Positions 26,033 through 34,603 of a stretch of DNA of 64,000 bases are shown here, piece by piece. Position 1 is the first letter of the stretch, and each line of letters starts with the position of its first letter. Below the pieces are notes generated by a model that saw nothing but the letters and a program-made list of their open reading frames with translations, was not told where the DNA came from and searched no databases. Where the stretch lies: NCBI RefSeq assembly GCF_947090785.1, contig NZ_OX352320.1, forward strand, positions 2,108,001 to 2,172,000, in the 5' to 3' direction. The DNA comes from Rheinheimera sp. MM224 (GTDB taxonomy: Bacteria; Pseudomonadota; Gammaproteobacteria; Enterobacterales; Alteromonadaceae). A program made the translations under genes and the position numbers.

Positions 26033-26280
26033 ATTTCACCTATGCCTGTCGCCTATCATGAGTCTTATCATGGAGCCTATTGCGATTGTAGCAGTATAAT
26101 GGTTATTTTGGACACTTCTATATTCCTGCTTTATTGTGACCAATTAAATGCTGAAAGTATTAATAAACACTCTTAAATGCCGATTGATTGTATTGCAAAA
26201 ATGCCTGAAATTCTTGATTTATATGGGTTTGATGGTGCTTTTGGGTGTTTTATGGTTGTGTGGAAAGGTAATTTATATGT
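26033..26280. promoter_or_regulatory. island end region between recombinase operon and attachment site
   Basis: AT-rich 248-bp stretch with no gene. It should contain the minus-strand promoter of the recombinase operon and recombinase arm-binding sites. A short inverted pattern CATGAGTCTTATCATG is visible near 26058-26072. The 5' half of the tRNA is definitely absent here. Confidence 0.45.
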
Positions 26281-26326
26281 CTTGACATGGTAGGGGTCGG
26301 TGGTTCGAGTCCACTAGGACGCACCA
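26281..26326 (+). tRNA. truncated tRNA-Val(GAC) 3' half = island attachment site (att)
   Basis: From CTTGACATGG (anticodon loop with GAC) through the T arm GGTTCGAGTCC to the acceptor GGACGCACCA, 46 bases match the 3' part of enterobacterial-type tRNA-Val(GAC) almost exactly. The 5' half is missing, so this is not a functional tRNA. The original terminator follows at 26341. It is read as the displaced 3' end left at an island-chromosome junction, with crossover in the anticodon loop. The intact tRNA gene should be at the other, unseen end of the island. Confidence 0.85.
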
Positions 26327-26340
26327 AATTCTAAAACACA

Positions 26341-26373
26341 AACGCTACCTTTTCAGGTGGCGTTTTTGTTTTT
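26341..26373 (+). terminator. rho-independent terminator of the displaced tRNA-Val end
   Basis: AACGCTACC and GGTGGCGTT form a hairpin with a six-base loop, followed by TTTGTTTTT. It belongs to the chromosomal tRNA-Val transcript, supporting that sequence right of 26326 is host chromosome. Confidence 0.8.
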
Positions 26374-26598
26374 ACCAACATAAGCCCATGTTTTTCAATT
26401 TGAAGGCCCACTTTTTAGAGGGCTTCCTGCCAGTTGCTGCTATTCACTCTGGACTTTCCATCCTGATAGCGGGCGGTTCCTTAGCATGCCGGTAAAGCAG
26501 TTGCAAGCTTATCTCGCTTTAAAAGGCCAAATCGCGTACAATGCCCTTCAATGATTAATACCTGTTGTATTAATCAGGCGTCAATTCTGGAGAAACTG
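26374..26598. other. intergenic region, no gene seen
   Basis: 225 bp between the tRNA terminator and a small gene. It holds the probable promoter of that gene and ends with GGAGAA before the ATG at 26599. No repeat or RNA was identified. Confidence 0.35.
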
Positions 26599-26784
26599 AT
26601 GACAAAACCACTGTGGACTGTGGGTCTTGATGTAATAGTTATTGACTCAACCAGCGAATGTTATGGTCAGGTTGGGCATATAGTCCGGATATCTTCACCG
26701 GGTAACAGCTGCCGTCTGTCGGTAGACTTTGATGGAAGTGTTTTTGGCTTTGACCAAGACGACATTGAAGTTGCGTTAATTTAG
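26599..26784 (+). CDS. small hypothetical protein
   Basis: 61 residues from the ATG at 26599, with GGAGAA seven bases upstream; an earlier start at 26551 lacks a site. The sequence is beta-rich with an alternating hydrophobic pattern (WTVGLDVIVIDS, then CRLSVDFDGSVFGFDQDDIEV), resembling a small SH3- or KOW-like barrel. No named family was recognised. A strong terminator follows. Its position directly after the att site makes it the first chromosomal gene. Confidence 0.65.
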   Translation: MTKPLWTVGLDVIVIDSTSECYGQVGHIVRISSPGNSCRLSVDFDGSVFGFDQDDIEVALI

Positions 26785-26836
26785 CTTTTATTCATTTGAA
26801 AACAACAGTTTAAAAAGCCACATACTCAGTTACTAT

Positions 26837-26872
26837 GGCCACTCTTTTTATATGGCGTGGCCTTTATTTTTT
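26837..26872 (+). terminator. rho-independent terminator
   Basis: GGCCAC and GTGGCC form a stem with a 14-base loop, followed by TTTATTTTTT; it ends the transcript of the 61-residue gene. Confidence 0.75.
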
Positions 26873-26948
26873 GTACTCATGTCATTTGTCTGCCGCTACT
26901 ATTCAGGTTTTGCGGCTGACAGTTCTTCAAATGTCGATGCCGGAAAAT

Positions 26949-26981
26949 GCTTCGTTACCCATATCTCCTGGGTAACGAAGC
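26949..26981 (-). terminator. strong hairpin, probable wrbA terminator
   Basis: GCTTCGTTACCC and GGGTAACGAAGC form a perfect 12-bp stem with a nine-base loop, 22 bp after the wrbA stop. On the minus strand it is followed by ATTTTCC, a weak T-run. Confidence 0.65.
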
Positions 26982-27002
26982 AATGTGCTCATACCCCTAA
27001 TG

Positions 27003-27602
27003 TTATTGCTGGAATTTAGAGACTATCTCGGCAACATGTTTACCCTGAAATTTAGCCAGAGAGAGCTCAAGTGCAGAAGGTGCACGAGATCCATCAGGTC
27101 CTGCAATACAGGCCGCTCCCAGCGGAGAACCACCATGAACTTCAGCTATGTTTGTAAGCTCAGGACAGGAATAAGGTAGGCCAACCACTATCATACCGTG
27201 GTGAAATAAGGTGGTATGGAAAGACTGGATAGTCGTCTCGTTACCCCCTCCGGTTCCGGTTGATGTAAACACACTGCCCACTTTTCCAATCAGTTTTCCC
27301 TGGGCCCACAAGCCTCCTGTTTGGTCCAAAAAGTTACGCATCTGTGCGGGCATATTTCCAAATCGGGTCGGCGCACCGAAGATGATGGCATCATAATTGG
27401 CTAATATGGCAGGGTCTGCGATTTCGGCGGCTTGATCCAATTTAAAATGAGCTTTTTCAGCGATTTCTTTAGGGACAATTTCGGCAACACGTTTAAGGTC
27501 CACCTGAACACCCGGGATCTGAAGTGCCCCTTCGACCACTGCCTTTGCCATTGTTTCGATATGACCATAGCTCGAATAATAAACAACTAACACCTTTTTC
27601 AT
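27003..27602 (-). CDS. wrbA: NAD(P)H:quinone oxidoreductase, WrbA type
   Basis: 199 residues, the standard WrbA length. It is a cytosolic flavodoxin-fold FMN enzyme that reduces quinones by two electrons and so limits semiquinone stress. Visible features are the FMN phosphate loop [12 protein letters not shown], the [25 protein letters not shown] block and [11 protein letters not shown], all hallmark WrbA segments. The ATG at 27602 is preferred over a start eight codons upstream because [10 protein letters not shown] is the usual family N-terminus. It is monocistronic, with a strong hairpin after it. Confidence 0.93.
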   Translation of the reverse strand: MKKVLVVYYSSYGHIETMAKAVVEGALQIPGVQVDLKRVAEIVPKEIAEKAHFKLDQAAEIADPAILANYDAIIFGAPTRFGNMPAQMRNFLDQTGGLWAQGKLIGKVGSVFTSTGTGGGNETTIQSFHTTLFHHGMIVVGLPYSCPELTNIAEVHGGSPLGAACIAGPDGSRAPSALELSLAKFQGKHVAEIVSKFQQ

Positions 27603-27925
27603 ACAATGCCTCTCCAAATATCTCAATTACTTAAAGAAGGCCAACATATCTAACTGCAGCTGAATCAATTCAAGCTTAGTTACGGCAGCACGGGTTACAG
27701 AACTTTGGTTTCTTTGTGTTTTCAAGTCAGGATTTAGTATAGGTTCGGCCAGATTATTAACAGTAGCAGAATAACAAAAAATAATTTTTTAAAAAGGAGG
27801 TGATAGTCTAAGTTAACAATGTATAGGAGAAATCGTCATTACAATCGATATAGCTATCAATGGTTTAGTCGTTATTTTTGAACGGGAATGATGTTGAAAT
27901 CAGTATGTCGGCTCAACGACTGTAC

Positions 27926-28525
27926 CTATAAGGTGGTCGCGTTGCGTTTTCGAAATTGCGTTACTTTATGTTTATTGCCACAGGTAGCCATACTGCACCA
28001 CCGGCGCTTATGCGCTTTAGTTTTATCTTCAAACCATAAAATACAGTCTTCGTGCTCACACTGGCGAAACAAATGAATATCTATTCTGGTCATCAGCTGA
28101 GCTGTTGCCAACACAACCGGATAGAAAAGGGACTTTAGCTCTTTAGCGATGTATTGTTCGACCAGATGTATCTCGCCCTCTGCTGATACTTCAAGGTAGT
28201 GGAACAGGGGATACTCACTCAGCAGCTGATTGATGTGCTTCACATCCGGCTTTTGTCCGTTTTTTAGCGTATCAAGTTGTTCACTGATAAATGTTCTGAG
28301 CTTTTTTAAGTAGTGCAGCAGGCCTGATTCAGCGCCCAAGGCTGGGGTTAATGAATAATCTGCTGGGATCAGTTTTGCTAATCTCATCCACTGAATAGCA
28401 TCTATGTCGCTTTGAAGAAAATCAAAACGCTCGCCATTCGTGTAAACGACTGTATTTACTAAATCTAATGCCAGATTGTCTGCAAAAAAAGGGGGTTCTT
28501 TATTCAGCAACTTATTCATAACCAT
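27926..28525 (-). CDS. CGNR zinc-finger (ABATE-type) putative regulator
   Basis: About 199 residues; the ATG at 28525 (or 28519) follows GGGG. The N-terminal ABATE-like domain (FFADNLALDLVNTVVY) leads to a C-terminal zinc finger: C-EHED-C, then WCSMATCGNKHKVTQFRKR, the CGNR signature. Such proteins are thought to be stress-responsive transcription regulators. It is divergent from the AhpD-like gene over a 335-bp spacer and is likely its regulator, as is common for this pair of families. Confidence in family is high, in target moderate. Confidence 0.85.
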   Translation of the reverse strand: MVMNKLLNKEPPFFADNLALDLVNTVVYTNGERFDFLQSDIDAIQWMRLAKLIPADYSLTPALGAESGLLHYLKKLRTFISEQLDTLKNGQKPDVKHINQLLSEYPLFHYLEVSAEGEIHLVEQYIAKELKSLFYPVVLATAQLMTRIDIHLFRQCEHEDCILWFEDKTKAHKRRWCSMATCGNKHKVTQFRKRNATTL

Positions 28526-28860
28526 GATGCCCCAAAATGCCATTGTAACCCTTAAATTCAACCTACAATGGTTATGTAACTGATTGAATTATTATTGTAT
28601 AAGGAATTATAGAATTAGAGAATTAACAAAACAGGAATAATGTTCGACAGCGAGGTAATTGGGGCCTCTGTAGTTGTTATTCTGTTGTTTAGTTCACTAA
28701 AAAAGTAATGAAAATGGTCTTATTACTCCATATTCAGAAAAAATAAATTGCCCAATACAGATATTCCTAACAGAAAAAATATCCACCAGAATCAAGGTAT
28801 TCGCACAAGCAGTCGATTGCGATATGTCAAAGAACTCCGTTGATGATTTGTGAGGATGTT
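28526..28860. promoter_or_regulatory. divergent spacer between CGNR regulator and AhpD-like gene
   Basis: 335 bp, AT-rich. The site GAGGATGTT lies just before the ATG at 28861. No ORF of note. Probably contains promoters for both genes; no clear palindrome seen. Confidence 0.4.
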
Positions 28861-29397
28861 ATGAGCAGAATAAATTCCGTATCTTTAGAGACCGCAAACC
28901 CAGAGCAAAAAGAGCTGCTGGAGGCCATCCAGACTAAATTAGGTATGGTGCCTAACTTCTTAAAAATATTTGCTAATTCCCCTTCAGCGTTAAGAGCATT
29001 TCTTGGTTTGCATAGCATTTCAGGTGAAGGAAGCCTGGATTTGAAAACTCGCGAGAGAATTGCTGTTGCGTTGGCGCAAGAAAACTCTTGTGAATATTGC
29101 TTGTCTGCGCACTCTGCAATAGGTAAAAAAGCCGGCCTTTCCGCAGCTGAGCTGGATGCCAATCGCGCCGGTACATCTCATGAGGCGAAGGCTGCTGCTG
29201 CGATTAAACTGGCAAAAGCTTTACTTGAACATCAGGGCGAAATAACCACAGCTGATTTGATTGAAGCTCGGGATGCTGGGTATACAGATGCCGATATCGT
29301 CGAAATAATCACCCATGTTGGGATGAATGTACTGACGCATATGATAGGTAAAGCAAGCCGGGTGGAAATCGATTTTCCAAAGGTCGCGCTTGAATAA
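28861..29397 (+). CDS. carboxymuconolactone decarboxylase / AhpD-like protein
   Basis: 178 residues. The CEYCLSAHSAIGKKAG segment contains the CxxC and distal His of AhpD-like alkylhydroperoxidases (peroxidase-related CMD family). The surrounding LDLKTRERIAVALAQEN and ITTADLIEARDAGYTDADIVEII segments are typical. It probably reduces peroxides or reactive electrophiles via the CxxC thiols. The start at 28861 gives the family-like N-terminus MSRINSVSLETA. It is followed by a terminator and faces the CGNR regulator. Confidence 0.9.
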   Translation: MSRINSVSLETANPEQKELLEAIQTKLGMVPNFLKIFANSPSALRAFLGLHSISGEGSLDLKTRERIAVALAQENSCEYCLSAHSAIGKKAGLSAAELDANRAGTSHEAKAAAAIKLAKALLEHQGEITTADLIEARDAGYTDADIVEIITHVGMNVLTHMIGKASRVEIDFPKVALE

Positions 29398-29425
29398 AAG
29401 TAGTGTCTTTGAATGGTTTGAAAGC

Positions 29426-29458
29426 GCCGCCTTGTTAGTTCATGGCGGCATTTTTATT
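29426..29458 (+). terminator. rho-independent terminator of the AhpD-like gene
   Basis: GCCGCC and GGCGGC form a stem with a 12-base loop, followed by ATTTTTATT. Confidence 0.75.
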
Positions 29459-29511
29459 GGCTTTGATCTCTATAAATTAATATCAAAATTTTGCCGCCTC
29501 TGTGTCTGGAG

Positions 29512-30408
29512 TTATGGCAGTGGCTCGCGCAACTGTTTTACCATCAAATCAATAAAGGCTCTGATTTTAGTAGAGGCAAGACGTCCTTCCCGATGCACAA
29601 TATGCACAGGCAAGGGGGCATGTTCAAATTCACTCAGCACAATTTTAAGCTTTCCTGAGACCAGCTCTGGCGCAATTTGGTAAGAAAGCAGTCGGGTAAT
29701 ACCTAATCCTGCTACAGCCGCCTCAATAGCCGCATCGTTGCTAGTGACCGTCAGGCGAGGTTTAACCCGCACCGCTATTTCTTGCCTGTCTGAGTCCATA
29801 AATCGCCATTCAATCTTGGGCCCAAGATTAGTGGCCACAATAATTTGATGATGCGCCAGTTGATAAGGCGATTGCGGTATCTTGTACTTTGCAAGATACT
29901 CTGGCGATGCACACAGTACTTTACGGACACACCCCACTTTCAACGCCTTGTAGGTTGAATCACATAATTCACCAATTCTTACCGCTACGTCTACCCCTTC
30001 TTCCAGCATGTTCAGCACCCTGTCAATAAAGAGTGCAGATACATCGACCTCAGGGTATTTTTGTAAATACTCGACTATCACCGGCATTACATACATACGG
30101 CCAAACAGTACCGATGCAGTGACCACCAATTGCCCCCGAGGTGAACCATTGGTGCCTATAGCGGCTTCATCTGCTTCAGCTACTGAAGCCATAATTCGTC
30201 GGACATCGTCTAAATAACGTTGTCCGGCTTCGGTCACTCTGACATAGCGGGTTGTTCTATTTAACAATTTTACGCCAAGCCTGGCTTCTAATTCGGCGAT
30301 TGCTCTTGTTGCAACAGGTGGAGAGATATTAAGCTTTCGTGCACCAGCAGCAAAACCTTCAGCTTCAGCTACCGCGATGAAAATACGCATTTCGGTAAAT
30401 CGTTCCAT
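29512..30408 (-). CDS. LysR-family transcriptional regulator
   Basis: 298 residues. N-terminal winged HTH (MRIFIAVAEAEGFAAGARKLNISPPVATRAIAELEARLG), then the linker helix and a LysR substrate-binding domain. The family start is MERFTEMRIF. It is divergent from the PNPOx-ferredoxin reductase fusion gene across about 175 bp, the classical layout in which a LysR protein controls its neighbour. The ligand is unknown. The protein is complete and intact. Confidence 0.92.
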   Translation of the reverse strand: MERFTEMRIFIAVAEAEGFAAGARKLNISPPVATRAIAELEARLGVKLLNRTTRYVRVTEAGQRYLDDVRRIMASVAEADEAAIGTNGSPRGQLVVTASVLFGRMYVMPVIVEYLQKYPEVDVSALFIDRVLNMLEEGVDVAVRIGELCDSTYKALKVGCVRKVLCASPEYLAKYKIPQSPYQLAHHQIIVATNLGPKIEWRFMDSDRQEIAVRVKPRLTVTSNDAAIEAAVAGLGITRLLSYQIAPELVSGKLKIVLSEFEHAPLPVHIVHREGRLASTKIRAFIDLMVKQLREPLP

Positions 30409-30583
30409 TGATTGTTCTCGATTCCAAAATAATCAATTAGGTTCGATAAGTATTCTTCATGATCAAACACTTTGGCAAGATGAAGTATTAATTAGATCGA
30501 TCTTTGTGTTGATATTCATCGACCGTGATGCACCCGAAGCTCAACACTCGAATGCAACACCAACTGGTTATGGAGGAAAAGCA

Positions 30584-32164
30584 ATGGCTAACGCATTTGC
30601 CGATATTACATTTACCCCAAGTGTTAAAGCTGCTCAGAGTTTGTATGGGAGTCGGGAAGCGAATCAAGGGTTTGAACTGTCGGATGATCCGAAAAACGAA
30701 ATTAGAGAGTCCGAAGCTGGATTTATTGAGCAAAGAGACAGTTTTTATATGGCGAGCATTTCAGAAAATGGCTGGCCCTATGTACAGCACAGAGGAGGTC
30801 CAACTGGATTTCTGAAAGTGATCGATAGCCGGACCCTCGGTTTTGCCGACTTTAAAGGCAATAGGCAGTATCTTTCTGTGGGTAATATCAATGCGCTATC
30901 CCGTGTTAGTCTGATTTTGATGGACTATCCAAACCGGATACGATTGAAAATCTGGGGAACTGCAAAAGTTGTTCATGAGAGAGACAATCCTGCTTTGATT
31001 GAGGCCTTGGAAAATCCGCGTTATAGGGCCCGTATTGAACGAGCCATAGTGATCACAGTCGAAGCTGTTGAGTGGAACTGTCCGCAGCACATCATTCCAA
31101 GGTATACAGAAGCAGAGATCCAGAGGCTTGTAGAGCCTTTGCTTGAAGAGAATAAGGCTCTGAAAGCACTTAAAAGCTCAAGCAATATCGTGTCACTTGG
31201 TAGTGGAGAGTTGCCACTTGTCGTGTCGGGTATTCATCAGATCACAGCTTCTATCCGTATATTTCGGCTGGAAGCCGCGGACAACGCCGTTACTTCCTTA
31301 CCTGTGGTGTCAGCTGGAGCTCACCTGAAAGTGCCTTATCTGGATGGCAATAACGAAACAAAATATCGGCATTATTCGATTTGTAATTCAGATGACGCCA
31401 GTTTTTATGAAATAGCGGTGTTAAAGCAACCTGATGGTTTAGGTGGTTCAGTCGCTATTCACCAGCAGTACCAGGTTGGAACCCAAATTAAATGCAGTCT
31501 GCCCAAAAACAATTTTGCGCTTAGCCAGTTAACAGGCCCTGTGATCCTCATTGCAGGGGGCATAGGCATTACGCCTATCCGGTCTTTTGTTACTAGTTTA
31601 GATCTACAAAATAAAGACTTTGAACTGCATTACACAGGTAAATCTATAGAACGAATGGCATTTGCCTCTGAGTTAAAACGCAAGTGCCCCGCCAAAGTGA
31701 CTCTGTACTCGTCATCTTTAGGAGAACGCTTGTCAGTGGACTCTATTGTCTCCAAGGCTGCAAAAAATGCCGTGTTTTACGTCTGCGGTCCTCAGTCCCT
31801 TATTGATGAAGTCCATGACTGCGCGACAAAAAAAGGCTTTTCAAAAGAACAGGTAAATAGCGAGCGCTTTGGCTACAGTCCTCAATTGTCTGGCGTGGCA
31901 AACCCAATCAGCGTCATTTTGCAAAAATCAGGCTTGACGTTAGAAGTTCCGCCTGATCAAAGCATACTCGACGCAGTCACTGCAGCGGGTGTGGCCGCCG
32001 ATTCAGATTGCAGGGTCGGAGACTGTGGTATGTGCAGGGTAAAAGTTTTAGGCGGCGAGGTGCTGCATCGTGATCACGTGTTGACCGATGCGGACAAGAA
32101 AAAAGGTCTGATGTGTATTTGTGTCTCTCGTGCCAGTTCAGATGCTCTGATCATTGATTTATAA
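30584..32164 (+). CDS. PNPOx-like / FAD-NAD(P) ferredoxin reductase / 2Fe-2S ferredoxin fusion
   Basis: 526 residues from the ATG at 30584, with GGAGG before it; the frame upstream is open but in the promoter region. Residues ~30-180 form a pyridoxamine-phosphate-oxidase-like FMN domain (GFIEQRDSFYMASISENGWPYVQHRGGP). Next is a flavodoxin-reductase module with FAD (RHYSICNS) and NAD(P) (GGIGITPIRSF) sites. The C-terminus is a plant-type 2Fe-2S ferredoxin (CRVGDCGMCRV, distal Cys in MCICVS). It likely carries electrons from NAD(P)H to a small-molecule or oxidative-stress substrate. LysR control is inferred from the divergent neighbour. Confidence 0.9.
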   Translation: MANAFADITFTPSVKAAQSLYGSREANQGFELSDDPKNEIRESEAGFIEQRDSFYMASISENGWPYVQHRGGPTGFLKVIDSRTLGFADFKGNRQYLSVGNINALSRVSLILMDYPNRIRLKIWGTAKVVHERDNPALIEALENPRYRARIERAIVITVEAVEWNCPQHIIPRYTEAEIQRLVEPLLEENKALKALKSSSNIVSLGSGELPLVVSGIHQITASIRIFRLEAADNAVTSLPVVSAGAHLKVPYLDGNNETKYRHYSICNSDDASFYEIAVLKQPDGLGGSVAIHQQYQVGTQIKCSLPKNNFALSQLTGPVILIAGGIGITPIRSFVTSLDLQNKDFELHYTGKSIERMAFASELKRKCPAKVTLYSSSLGERLSVDSIVSKAAKNAVFYVCGPQSLIDEVHDCATKKGFSKEQVNSERFGYSPQLSGVANPISVILQKSGLTLEVPPDQSILDAVTAAGVAADSDCRVGDCGMCRVKVLGGEVLHRDHVLTDADKKKGLMCICVSRASSDALIIDL

Positions 32165-32199
32165 GAGGGGTCTTATATGCAGTTTATTGGAGAGTTGGT

Positions 32200-32688
32200 A
32201 TGACATTCAGTTCTAAAGCCCCGGCAGCACCAAAGCTCAAAGATTCGTTATGGGCTTTGGTGGGGGCGACTATTGCTATCAGTGGCACACTTTTTTTAAC
32301 GGATATTTCAGGCATGCCCTGGTTAATGGCGCCCTTTGGAGCGACTTGCGTACTTATTTTTGGTTTACCTGACTCGCCACTGGCTCAGCCCCGAAGCGTG
32401 GTAGGTGGTCATTTGGTCGCTGCTTTCATAGGCATGCTATTGCTGATACTTCTGGGCAATGAATGGTGGTCACAGGCGTTGGCCGTCGGGCTTTCTATTT
32501 TTGGTATGCAACAGACCAGAACTGTTCATGCCCCGGCAGGTGCTACGCCTCTGGTGATCATTGCCAGTGAACCGTCCTGGAGTTTTATCCTGTTTCCTGT
32601 CGTATCTGGAGCACTGTTTATGGTACTTGTCGCTGTTTTGTATCACAAAGTAAGGCAAAAAGATGCCTATCCTAAATACTGGTATTAA
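32200..32688 (+). CDS. HPP-family integral membrane protein
   Basis: 162 residues with four hydrophobic helices and the HPP-family blocks: WLMAPFGATCVLIFGLPDSPLAQPR, VVGGHL, and HAPAGATPL in place of HPPAGA. Members have been linked to nitrite transport in chloroplasts and cyanobacteria; the bacterial role is mostly unknown. It starts 35 bp after the reductase fusion and may be co-transcribed with it. Downstream is the first moaA copy. Confidence 0.88.
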   Translation: MTFSSKAPAAPKLKDSLWALVGATIAISGTLFLTDISGMPWLMAPFGATCVLIFGLPDSPLAQPRSVVGGHLVAAFIGMLLLILLGNEWWSQALAVGLSIFGMQQTRTVHAPAGATPLVIIASEPSWSFILFPVVSGALFMVLVAVLYHKVRQKDAYPKYWY

Positions 32689-32766
32689 AACGGATCTGAA
32701 GTCTATTTGCTGACTGGCGAATAGTGATAAGTGTTTTATAGAACCAAACTGGTAAGGAGATGCAGC

Positions 32767-33735
32767 ATGTTAGAAGACGGCTATTGCAGGCGTTTTAGTT
32801 ACCTGCGCTTGTCGATTACAGATGTCTGCAACTTTCGTTGTGTTTATTGCCTGCCGGATGGCTATCAGTGTGAAACCGACAGAGAGTTTTTAACGCTCAA
32901 AGAAATTGCCAATACCATTAGTGCGTTTGCCGGGCTTGGCACCACAAAAGTGCGTTTAACCGGAGGGGAGCCTTCGCTTCGTCGCGATCTGCCGGACATT
33001 ATTGCTTTGGCCGCTACTACCTCTGGAATTAGTCAGGTTGCCATCACAACCAATGGGTTTAAGTTACCGCAGTTGGTTGATCAGTGGTCTGCTGCAGGAC
33101 TTACGTCATTAAACGTCAGTATCGACAGCCTTGATCCACGACAGTTTCACGCCATCACAGGCCAGGACAAGCTGCACACTATTTTAGATGGTGTGTACAA
33201 AGCGCTGGGATTGGGGCTGAAAACCAAAGTCAATGCGGTGCTGCTGAAACCTTGTGGTGAAGGACAGCTCAAAAATTTTCTGCATTGGTTAAAAGATACT
33301 CCTGTGACCTTGCGACTGATAGAGCTGATGCAAACCGGTGATAATCTGAGCTTTTTTAAACTAAACCATGTCTCGGCTCTGCCAATAAAAATGCAACTAC
33401 TGCAACAAGGCTGGGTTCAGGTACTCAGAGACAAAACCTCGGGCCCGGCAGAAGAGTTTTCCCACCCGGATTACGCCGGCAGGATAGGCCTTATCATGCC
33501 TTATCATTCTGGTTTTTGTGACAGCTGCAACAGGTTGCGTGTCTCTGCTGTTGGAAAATTGCATTTGTGCTTATTTGCGGAGCAAGGGATGGATCTGAGG
33601 CCCGTACTTAGTACCGGCAGCATCGCAGATATTCAGCAGCATTTGATAGGTTTAATGCCACAAAAGAAAATAAGTCATCAATTGGAAAGTGGCCTGACTG
33701 GGGCTACTCAGCATTTTTCTATGCTTGGAGGCTAG
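32767..33735 (+). CDS. moaA: GTP 3',8-cyclase MoaA, copy 1
   Basis: 322 residues from the ATG at 32767 (AAGGAG upstream). Radical-SAM enzyme of the first Mo-cofactor step, converting GTP with MoaC to cyclic pyranopterin phosphate. The N-terminal cluster motif is CNFRCVYC, the SAM region TGGEPSLRRDLP, and the C-terminal second-cluster motif GFCDSCNRLR with the later Cys in LHLCLF; all are intact. It is very similar to copy 2 at 43043. Unlike copy 2, its cluster has lost moeB, moaB and moaD, leaving only moaC besides it. It may be functional but redundant. Confidence 0.95.
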   Translation: MLEDGYCRRFSYLRLSITDVCNFRCVYCLPDGYQCETDREFLTLKEIANTISAFAGLGTTKVRLTGGEPSLRRDLPDIIALAATTSGISQVAITTNGFKLPQLVDQWSAAGLTSLNVSIDSLDPRQFHAITGQDKLHTILDGVYKALGLGLKTKVNAVLLKPCGEGQLKNFLHWLKDTPVTLRLIELMQTGDNLSFFKLNHVSALPIKMQLLQQGWVQVLRDKTSGPAEEFSHPDYAGRIGLIMPYHSGFCDSCNRLRVSAVGKLHLCLFAEQGMDLRPVLSTGSIADIQQHLIGLMPQKKISHQLESGLTGATQHFSMLGG

Positions 33736-33811
33736 CGCTGCTTTTGAGTCGGGCCTGTCGAACCGGTTCAACACGCTTTTGGGCCATCAGAATGAAATGC
33801 AGTGAGCAGGT

Positions 33812-33907
33812 ATGGTAGACAAAGAACTTAGTTACGATCAAATGCTGCGCTACAGCAGGTACAACGATTATCAAAGACCAGTTAGATTCACGCTATACCC
33901 CATGTAA
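33812..33907 (+). pseudogene. moeB-moaB deletion remnant
   Basis: An ATG frame begins MVDKELSYDQMLRYSR, matching the first 16 residues of the intact MoeB at 44091. Immediately after, the DNA matches the 3' end of moaB: in a different frame it reads IIKDQLDSR then PCN and a stop, like 45435-45480. A deletion of about 1.3 kb in a once-complete cluster explains this fusion. The 31-codon product is unlikely to be functional. Confidence 0.85.
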
Positions 33908-33989
33908 CTAAGTGACTTTATAAAAGCACTTTGAATAAACAATAAAGGCGCGATGAATGAATAAGGTCTTCAACATCCAGGACACAACG

Positions 33990-34463
33990 ATGGGATTCAC
34001 ACATATTGACCAATATGGGCAGGCCACCATGGCGGATGTCACAGGCAAAGCCGTCTCAGTACGCGAAGCTAAAGCAGAGGGCATGATCCGCATGTCTGAA
34101 TCGGCTTATTTGATGCTGGTTGATCAAAAATGTAAAAAAGGAGATGTGTTAGCCACAGCCCGTATTGCCGGTATTCAAGGGGCTAAAAAGTGCGCCGAGC
34201 TGATCCCTTTGTGTCATCCGCTGGCACTGACTAAAGTCGCTGTGGATTTTGAATTGTTATCACAGAGCAATCAGGTGCGTGTGACCAGCCTGTGTAAATT
34301 ACAAGGCCAGACTGGCGTTGAAATGGAAGCACTGACGGCTGTGACTATTGCTCTGCTAACCTTGTTTGATATGTGTAAAGCAGAAGACCCGCTGATGGAA
34401 ATTCACAGCATCAGAGTGCTGACAAAATCGGGTGGAAAAAGTGGTCAGTGGGAGCGAGGATGA
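33990..34463 (+). CDS. moaC: cyclic pyranopterin monophosphate synthase MoaC, copy 1
   Basis: 157 residues; the ATG at 33990 is chosen by alignment with copy 2 (MGxTHIDQ). A more upstream ATG at 33957 lies in sequence not shared with copy 2. MoaC works with MoaA to form cyclic pyranopterin phosphate. Visible family segments are [44 protein letters not shown] and [11 protein letters not shown]. It appears complete. The downstream moaD is only a remnant. Copy 2 is at 45534. Confidence 0.95.
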   Translation: MGFTHIDQYGQATMADVTGKAVSVREAKAEGMIRMSESAYLMLVDQKCKKGDVLATARIAGIQGAKKCAELIPLCHPLALTKVAVDFELLSQSNQVRVTSLCKLQGQTGVEMEALTAVTIALLTLFDMCKAEDPLMEIHSIRVLTKSGGKSGQWERG

Positions 34464-34603
34464 TGAAAACAAAAATCCTGTTTTTTTTGCCCCCTCAAAG
34501 AGTTTGATAGAAGCCGGTGGTAAAGTGGCGTTTTGCGTAGACTTTTTCTGTAGTGTTGGTCTTATGGTGACCGTTCATAGTTGAATAGAATGGATGTAAA
34601 GGG
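34463..34603 (+). pseudogene. moaD remnant with internal deletion
   Basis: Starts ATG-AAA-ACA like intact moaD at 46007 (MKTKILFF versus MRTKILFF), then shifts frame within a run of T's. An internal segment of roughly 120-130 bases is missing. The tail IEAGGKVAF corresponds to the intact VKAGDEVAF, but the terminal Gly-Gly needed for sulfur carriage is absent. It is clearly non-functional. Confidence 0.8.

Larger units (their letters stand above)
1..26326. mobile_element. integrative genomic island, right part (defence-like cargo plus recombinase module)
   Basis: The stretch left of the truncated tRNA-Val carries phage-defence-type genes (PglZ, NERD-helicase, SF2 helicases), an insertion sequence, a decayed recombinase tail and a recombinase operon ending about 250 bp from the tRNA fragment. 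Genes right of the fragment are ordinary metabolism. Integrases next to a broken tRNA are the usual mark of an island end. The left boundary and the reconstituted full tRNA gene are not in the window, so the size is unknown. A second recombinase tail at 11010-11237 suggests two stacked elements rather than one. The island call is inference from these signs. Confidence 0.7.
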
